Assembly: GCA_963942565.1 (NCBI GenBank)
Contig: OZ012689.1
Location: 21,628,360 to 21,692,359 of the forward strand
DNA: 64,000 bases
Reading direction: 5' to 3'
Source: Maea johnstoni
Taxonomy: Eukaryota > Annelida > Polychaeta > Spionida > Magelonidae
Shown here: positions 57,011-64,000 of the stretch, piece by piece
Position numbering within the stretch: the first letter of the stretch is position 1
How the letters are laid out: every line of letters starts with the position of its first letter
Notes under the pieces: model-generated
Databases searched by the model: none
What the model saw: only the letters and a program-made list of their open reading frames with translations
Told to the model about the DNA's origin: nothing
Translations under genes and position numbers: made by a program

Positions 57011-58500
57011 GTAAGTAAAACATTATTTGATTTACAAGTAGTTCTAAATGTACATGTATTGCATTCTTACTTATTATCATTTGAAATCTGCAGAGGCTAT
57101 CATATCAAAGGCAGTTTAATTTGTGTGATATTCTACTTTTGCTATTGCATTCATTATTACTTGTTGATTGTTATCTATCTTTGAATCACAGGACTTAAGT
57201 GTGTTAGTCTATGTTTAGCATCACTGGGTAAGAGTGTGTGATCTATGTTATGCTCATATCCTTGGCATCACATTGTTGTATGAATGATGCAATCCAATGC
57301 GGTTCTGAAATATCACTACCATGTCCTCCACCCTAGGTATAAGTTGGCACATATTATTTTAAAAGTGAACCGCAAAAGACATATATTTACGCAATAAAAA
57401 TGATCAAGTCTCATTTGTGGATGGGCCACTTTTGTTTTGAAAAATTCAACCCAATCAGCTCCAGTTAGTGACAGCTGCTGCTAAGTGACCTTCACCTTGT
57501 CTCATGTAGCCTGCAGCTTGAATGCTGATTGGTTCAAAATGGGGGTGTGTGTCCTAGATTTCATCAGCCACGTTCTAAAAATAACCTCCACTGTCCTGCC
57601 ATGTCTGTCCCTAAAGCAGGGTGGACCCTCTGGTGGTGTATTGAGTGCTATGCAGGGTGAACCCTGCAAGGCAAAACTGCTACTGAGGTTATTAAACTCC
57701 TAGTCCTTCCCGCTAATGCAATTTCCACAGAGGTTGTTCACCTACCCCAGGGCGTGGCTTTGAAACTATACTTCTCTCTCAGACTAGCAACCTGGGATTG
57801 AAAACTCCATAGCCCTCATATATCGCTATCATATTTTGCTGAGGGCTTCTAGATATCATGGGATAGCATATTAGATAGTATTCAGTATACCCCAGTTCTT
57901 CCAACACATAAGGCCCACATGCACACCCCTTCATATTACCTCATTAAAATCGTTGTGGGATACATCCTTTATAATGCTGGAGGCTCTGGGTTCCATGTGA
58001 TATTTTGAAAATTAAACATTGAACCTGCTCATTACATTGAAACATGTGGATGTGAATGTTTATTTTTACCAACACTTATAAGACATATATGCACATTTAC
58101 CCACTCCTAATCAGACTACTTAAAATAATCATTTAGACCATAGCTGTATATGTGCAATATCCAACAGGGATGGCTGATCACTCAATTCCGTTTCGTCTAT
58201 CAATATGGGAAATCCAGTACTGTTATAGATTCAAATTTGAGTTCAACAAAGGAAACTCGTAAATTTCTGTATCAGGACTCCAAATATTGTAATAGTTCTT
58301 CAATTATAAATATCCCCTGAAACTACTGTTCTTGATCTTTTTGAAAATGTTTACTGGCCCTGTAGGAGTACCAGTACCAGTTGAGGTCTGCTTCTACTGG
58401 CAAAAGCTGTTTCTGGAAATTTTTACTGGCCTGGAGCCAGCGGTTCACTGTTAGTGTTGAGCTGCACCCCCAACTGATTTTACAGTTACCCTCAGTAAAT
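57011..58500. other. probable PDK intron, nothing recognised
   Basis: No next PDK exon (expected to continue the ...SW/YVQS segment) was seen here or to the end of the window. No bounded repeat in this stretch. Confidence 0.45.
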
Positions 58501-58508
58501 CTCCCTAC

Positions 58509-58732
<224 letters not shown>

Positions 58733-58737
58733 ATTAG

Positions 58738-58893
58738 GGGAATTATGTTTAGGTGAAACAAGTATTTTATTCGCGAAATAGACATTTTAAGAAATCCTTG
58801 AAAAAACATTTGTGATGTCCTGATTATTGTCGAGTGTTTGGGCGTCCAAATGACGCTCAGACAGACACAGGCACCCTTCTGGGTAAGACCATG
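58738..58893 (-). mobile_element. hAT-like MITE, one end only
   Basis: GTTTGGGCGTCCAAATGACG...GGTAAGACCATGG matches the outer half of the 314-bp family; the other half is replaced by the (CT)n tract. Confidence 0.6.
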
Positions 58894-60330
58894 GAGCAAA
58901 GAATACTTGGTATTGTTTACCAGCACTCATACATGATCATTCATCACTTGGGTAATCTGATCCCTTCTCTTAATCAGCTGTTTTCCACCCTGACTCCAGT
59001 GTGTAGTATTTTCACTTTTTGCTGCCAACGAAGCCTGCGCCTTCAGGCTTCGACTCAAGCCTGGAGTACTAGATCATGGAACTGTTGATCTAGAAACCTA
59101 GAACTAGTTGCAGGAATTGGGCTAAGTAGGAGAGGTCATATGGAGACATATGGATAACCGTTCTAGGCCTGTTATAAATCATATAAACAGTATTTTTCTG
59201 GATTGTCATAACTAGAATGACTTTCTTCGTTACTAGGAAATAGATGTAGGCTATTTTAGCAATACATTTTTCATTTGTCTGATGAGATTGACTTAGATAT
59301 GAAATGAAGGTCATTGCTTGGAGAAGACTGATTGAAAAATATGTACTTGATATGGCTTGTTGGGTTAATATGTGAATATAGGGTCATTTTGAATTTTTTA
59401 CATATGTTAAAGTCTAGATCCTCTTCCTCAAAATCAGATCAATTGTGAATGTCTAGACAATCACCGAGCAGGGTGAGAGACCATCTATTTCAGAAGAGCC
59501 CATAGGCCTGCACACAAGAAGGAAATGTTTTTGACCATTTTTTCTCCATATTGAATTTCACCAAAACATGGTCGCTCCAAACATGCATTTTGGGTTTCGA
59601 ATATTAACAGATTTGATTGAAAGTTTGGCATAAAAACAGCTTGCCCATTTAGACAAGTGAGAACTAAAATGTACTTGCCCCAATGCCCTTTTTTCAGAAA
59701 TTCACTTGCGGGGGCAAGCAGGCAAGTACTTATAAGTCTGTGCCTGCCACCTATAAACCACATAAACCATTGTGATTTTAGGACTGTTTTATGTAATCCC
59801 TAGGCATAGCTTTCAGTTGTATTGTATGCTTTGTCCAGGGATTAGCATTAAGCCAGACCAGACTGTAGAGATTTGGGTTACCTACTTAGATTTAAGTTAG
59901 TACTTACCTATCTGCTAAGTCATATGTAATCCTCAAGCATTTCTTTCTAAATTGTGTATGTAACCCATGGTACACCACAGTGCTAGACCATATGACTGGG
60001 GTTACATGCGTAAGAGCATTAGTTACTATATAAGCAACATTTTTGGCATAAATTAATATATCCTAGCCAACTTCTTAACATATTTTGCAATGTAACCATC
60101 TTTAAGAAAAGGAAAAAGCATGCACAGACGTTAAAATCATTGCAGGTTACTCACATAAACTTTCCCTCACACACATCCAAACACGCACACACACATTCTA
60201 ATACGAGTAAAAGAAATACAAAGTCTGGCAGACCAGAAAGCCTTCTAAACTTTCCTTCCATCATTTGATCTAAAGATTATGGTTGTGCATACATGTATAG
60301 AAAAAAGAGATTTGAAGAAAACATGGGTAT

Positions 60331-60568
60331 TAGGCCAAAAAAAAATAGTGACTGTGTTTGTTTCCTGTAACGGTCTGAAAAAAAATAGGGTAGGTAGGTC
60401 GGAATTTTTTTTTTTGCATTATTTTTTTGTTCAATAATGTGTGTTTTATGCATGTTTTACGTTGATTGGGAGTTCAGAGGGCAGAAAAAACTTTAGGGTA
60501 GAGATTTTTCTGAATAAAAACTTGTTAGGGTAGGGTTACAGGAAACAAACAACTTTTTTTTAGGCCTT
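60331..60568 (+). mobile_element. ~238-bp MITE (TGTTTGTTTCCTGTAAC ends)
   Basis: TAGGCC, an A-run, then TGTTTGTTTCCTGTAACGG. It ends GTTACAGGAAACAAAC, a T-run and GGCCTTA. Interior as in 16998-17216; this copy has the more complete inverted ends. Confidence 0.75.
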
Positions 60569-60702
60569 AGTAAACATCTTCAGAGATCTCCACTCATGCC
60601 CTTATTTGTATAGATGTGCAGACCAATTCAAAAGTCTGTCCAAGCCCCAGCTTTAGGAATACGCTATGGAAATGGATCATTATCACTGCCCCCACTTCTT
60701 TC

Positions 60703-60815
60703 GAAGTTCCGATAGCTGAATGGTAAAAGTGTTAAACTTAGTTTGCTTGTGGTCTCTCACCACTGGTAGAAGAAATGTGGTACAATTCCCTGTATGAAGT
60801 TCTTATTTAAATAAA
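60703..60815 (+). mobile_element. possible tRNA-derived SINE head
   Basis: TAGCTGAATGG (A-box-like) and GGTACAATTCC (B-box-like) are spaced about 60 bp apart. No central domain recognised. Weak. Confidence 0.3.
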
Positions 60816-61084
60816 TATTACAGGAAAAGTATTGAAAGTACTCTGCGAATACCTAATTATTTTACCTACCACTCATGAAGGATGCAAGACAAAAAGGGTA
60901 GCGTTATAACAAAAGTTAGAAGTAGCATTTTGAATTATAAACATTTCAATGTATTTAGGTAATTGTGCTGTAGCCTATGCTAGCACTTCTTTTATGATTT
61001 TGCTTTTCCTCCATCCCTCCTCTTGCATACAGTGAATATTTGGTATTTCAATTATTTTCACTTTTTCTGCCAAATGCAGGCTAA

Positions 61085-61300
61085 GTTGGGTCCAAACACT
61101 TGTTAGTTGCAGAGGATACAGGAGTAAGTTGGGCAAAAACCTCCACTAAACATTTTAGTTACTGGTAAATTTCTCACCTGCCTCGTGCCTGATTCGAACC
61201 TTAGTTGTAGTGTGAGAGAGTGAGCGGACTGGGCCTTGGTGTAAGCAAGAACACATAAAGGTTGGAAAACATCATGAAAGATCAGCTGTTTGGGTGGAAC
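61085..61300 (-). mobile_element. tRNA-derived SINE, diverged copy
   Basis: On the minus strand: B box GGTTCGAATC, GGCAGGTGAGAAATTTACCA, GTGGAGGTTTTTGCCC and ACTCCTGTATCCTC, colinear with the SINE at 1551-1742. Confidence 0.55.
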
Positions 61301-64000
61301 CAAGGTGTGTTGCCATGGCAATACCGCTAAGTAGCCTGTAATATCAATTCTACATGGAGAACATAAAACACACTTTTGGAGTGTTTCCATGACAACATGA
61401 TGTAGGTTTCTGTGGTGATGAATTTTTCAAGCGTTAGTGGTGATGTAATCTGCTGAACGACTTCCCTCCTGAGAGGTGATTCATGGACGTCACTAACCAG
61501 GAATTTGTGGAAGCGGTTTCTGCCTGTTCTAGCCTGGTAACTCTGAGAGAAAATAAACTGTAGGTTAGGTCGATAGAGAGTGGCACATTAGACTTTTAGT
61601 AGACCATATGGTATTTGAGGTGAGCTTGTCATGTTTTGTAAAAGAGCAACCACTCAATACAACTCCTTTTTAAAAAAAAGCATGTTTTTTTTATTCAGTG
61701 TCTGCCTTATCTGGTATTTTTGTATTTGTGAATGACGCATACAGACCCACCCTTAACACACACTGAGTGAGTAGTGCTGACCTTATCAAATACGAAATTC
61801 TGCTTTAGTTCTCAGAAGCGTGGCTTGTGGCCAGCATGATTTAATTGGTTTTTGGAATGGTGTGGCTGCGAGGTTGTGTCCTCTACTGAGGGCACAAGTC
61901 TCAGACAGCTAGCACTGGCAGCTAGCACGCTGATGAATCATGGGGACGAACGTGATTCCCGTCATTGCCAGATCAGCTGATCAGGCGTAGGCATCTCACA
62001 GTATTATGTGTGTGTGCGCTGGCTCTAGACTGCAACGACCATTAAACCAGGCTCCTGTAACTTACTCTTGCCAATACCTGCATCGTGTCATTGGCCCATT
62101 ACCCTTGGCTCGTGCTCAGAGGAGAATCCAAGGTGACTGGTGCCGGCAAATTATCGCAGAGAATATTCATACCTCCCTAGATAGTCCACATATTTTCCTC
62201 GGGCTGTATTGTTTCACTGCCGCCTTTGAGATGCAAGGAAGTGGAACTCTCATGACAGCTGTTTATGGAATGAATGGATCAATATGCTTGACATGAATAA
62301 TAGATTAATAGGTAATAGGTTTGGGGTCTAGCCAGACAGAGATGGCTTCATTGTTCATGAATGATAAGTGGGTGCATGTTTTTATTCAAGATAATCAATT
62401 TTGTGCTCTGTTTAAAATAGTCTTATTTACCTCTATACGTCTATAGGAATAGCCACTACCTCATAGAGTAGTATTTTATTTTATTCAAAGCCAAACAATT
62501 GAAATTTAGCAAGAAATACATCATCATTGATGATTATGGAAATTACTTGAAAATAAACCCTGAACTAGCATGAAATTAAATAAGAAAATAGTGAGTTGGA
62601 ATCTGTTTTCATATCATATAATCACATTCAAATATTCTACAAATTATGCTTGTATCTCAGAGAGATATCACCAAAATAGTCTGCACGTGTTGGTTGAGAT
62701 AACACTCCTATAGTCATCATTATAGAAACAGTTCATCGTCAGAGATAACTGGCTTAGATTCACAAACCCAAAGAGATAAAAGGACAATGTTTGCCCGTAG
62801 TAGGCAAAGTTCATTTTTTGGCCAGACAGATGAATGTCAATTTTGTTGTGACTGACCCATTTTTTGTATTGTATATTTGGGTTGGCACTTGACTCATTAG
62901 AAGCACTTTAGACCTGAAGCTCATAGTCTGATTATGCAATACATGTTGGTATGTTGATTGGTACGCCCACAGTTAATTGAATAATTGTATGTTAATACTA
63001 TTGGTTATGAATGAAAAGAAGAAGAGAGGAGTAAATGCAGTGACCTGAACTAGTCTACTAAGTATTAAATATTAAATCCACATAATAAATACGTTGCATT
63101 ATTTATATGGCCATCTTGAACAGATGTTACTTGCAATAAATTGCTAAATTGCAGATCTAGTCACAAAAGGATGGCCTTGCAAAAACAGAATTCAAAGAGA
63201 AATCACATTTTTATCCCTTGTGGTTCAGCCCTGTAGTGTGTCACTGAAACAGAAAGAAAATAATGGTTTGTTATTAACACGTAAATGCTGTCACGGCTAA
63301 AACCAGCTGGACAATTTTGGTGAAATCTTACATGCCTAGGTATACTTGTGAACATTTGTGAAGAAGAAACATTCTCCAGAACACTGCTATTCCAATGATT
63401 CTCCTTCAAATTGTTTGCAAAATCATTATTTCTTTTAAGTTATCGTTAAAAGTATTCGCAGTCATTGACCTAGAGAATTGTTCAGTTAGGCATAAATTGG
63501 TTGAGCAGGCAACAGGACTAGCCGTCATTCAAGTTTTCGTTGCGTGACTTGCAAAAATAAGCAGTTAAAACAACATGTTAGACATTTTTCACTAGGTTTA
63601 TTAAGTCTCGTTCCACTAAATCAACATTCACGCAAACCTAGTGAATATTTTCTTTGAAGGTGTTGAAATTTTCCTCCCTTCCCACTAATAAAAATGGCTC
63701 TTTCTATCATCATTACATCATGTTACAGTCAGCATTTTCTTTTGTCATGGTGTGTTATTTGATTCACTCCCCTCCCCTTTCTATCGCCTGAGACTGAATT
63801 GTGCCAAATCTAACCAGTACAAACCAGCACATGCTAAGCAGGGACTGATATTTTTTTTGGGATTGACTTTTCATATTGGGCATTTAGATACTAGATTTTA
63901 CTTGCCCGGCAAAAATGAACTTGCACAGCACAAAATCTAATCTTTGTCAAGTATCTCTATTGAAATTGATAATATATAAAGGTAGATTTCCATGTCCAAT
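61301..64000. other. no gene recognised
   Basis: AT-rich sequence, possibly PDK intron. Short ORFs (for example near 62006-62296) show no family features, codon bias or splice support. Confidence 0.4.

Noticed and set aside
62006-62296. 96-codon ORF
   Set aside because: No family resemblance; probably chance in PDK intron or intergenic sequence.

Overview
The window is animal nuclear DNA. It has spliced genes with GT-AG introns, dense small non-autonomous DNA transposons (MITEs), tRNA-derived SINEs, long (AT)n tracts and intronless TRIM-NHL genes in tandem. TRIM-NHL expansion, a modest GC content and kilobase introns fit a marine invertebrate, perhaps an invertebrate deuterostome such as a sea urchin. 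The species call is inference. No viral, retroviral, LTR or Polinton coding sequence was recognised.

Layout. 1-4.0 kb: repeats only, including a 1.3-kb TIR element inserted in an older repeat and a SINE. 4.7-6.8 kb and 13.3-15.3 kb (minus): two intronless RING/B-box/coiled-coil/NHL ubiquitin-ligase genes that are tandem duplicates, with shared flanks and extra tandem copies of their own 3' ends downstream. 17.66-39.33 kb (plus): the last 17 coding exons (791 codons plus stop) of the condensin II subunit NCAPG2; its N-terminal half was not found. 45.25-49.72 kb (minus): a complete four-exon CDV3-like gene (211 aa), convergent with NCAPG2. 49.99-50.98 kb: two adjacent ~455-bp palindromic elements. 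55.62-57.01 kb (plus): the 5' end of a pyruvate dehydrogenase kinase gene with two alternative first coding exons feeding one second exon. 57-64 kb: no exon recognised, probably PDK intron.

The most unusual signal lies inside NCAPG2. One intron has become a ~5.1-kb, ~100-copy, 51-bp minisatellite in which every unit is a copy of the 3' splice site (branch-like CTGAT, pyrimidine tract, TAG) plus the first 34 bases of the next exon. The unit is 17 codons long, and the 13 acceptors just upstream of the normal one are open and in frame, so splicing to them would add a ladder of 17-residue blocks to the protein. The same kind of event, tandem copying of a splice junction, recurs at several other exons of the gene: acceptors x3 and donors x4 around one exon, about five acceptors at another, and a decoy exon with a stop at a third.

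The genes are unrelated in function (ubiquitin ligation and innate-type sensing, chromosome condensation, CDV3, mitochondrial fuel choice) and show no sign of working as one system. What unites the window is repeat activity: hAT-like and piggyBac-like MITEs with readable target-site duplications, nested inserts, long hairpins, and splice-junction duplication.
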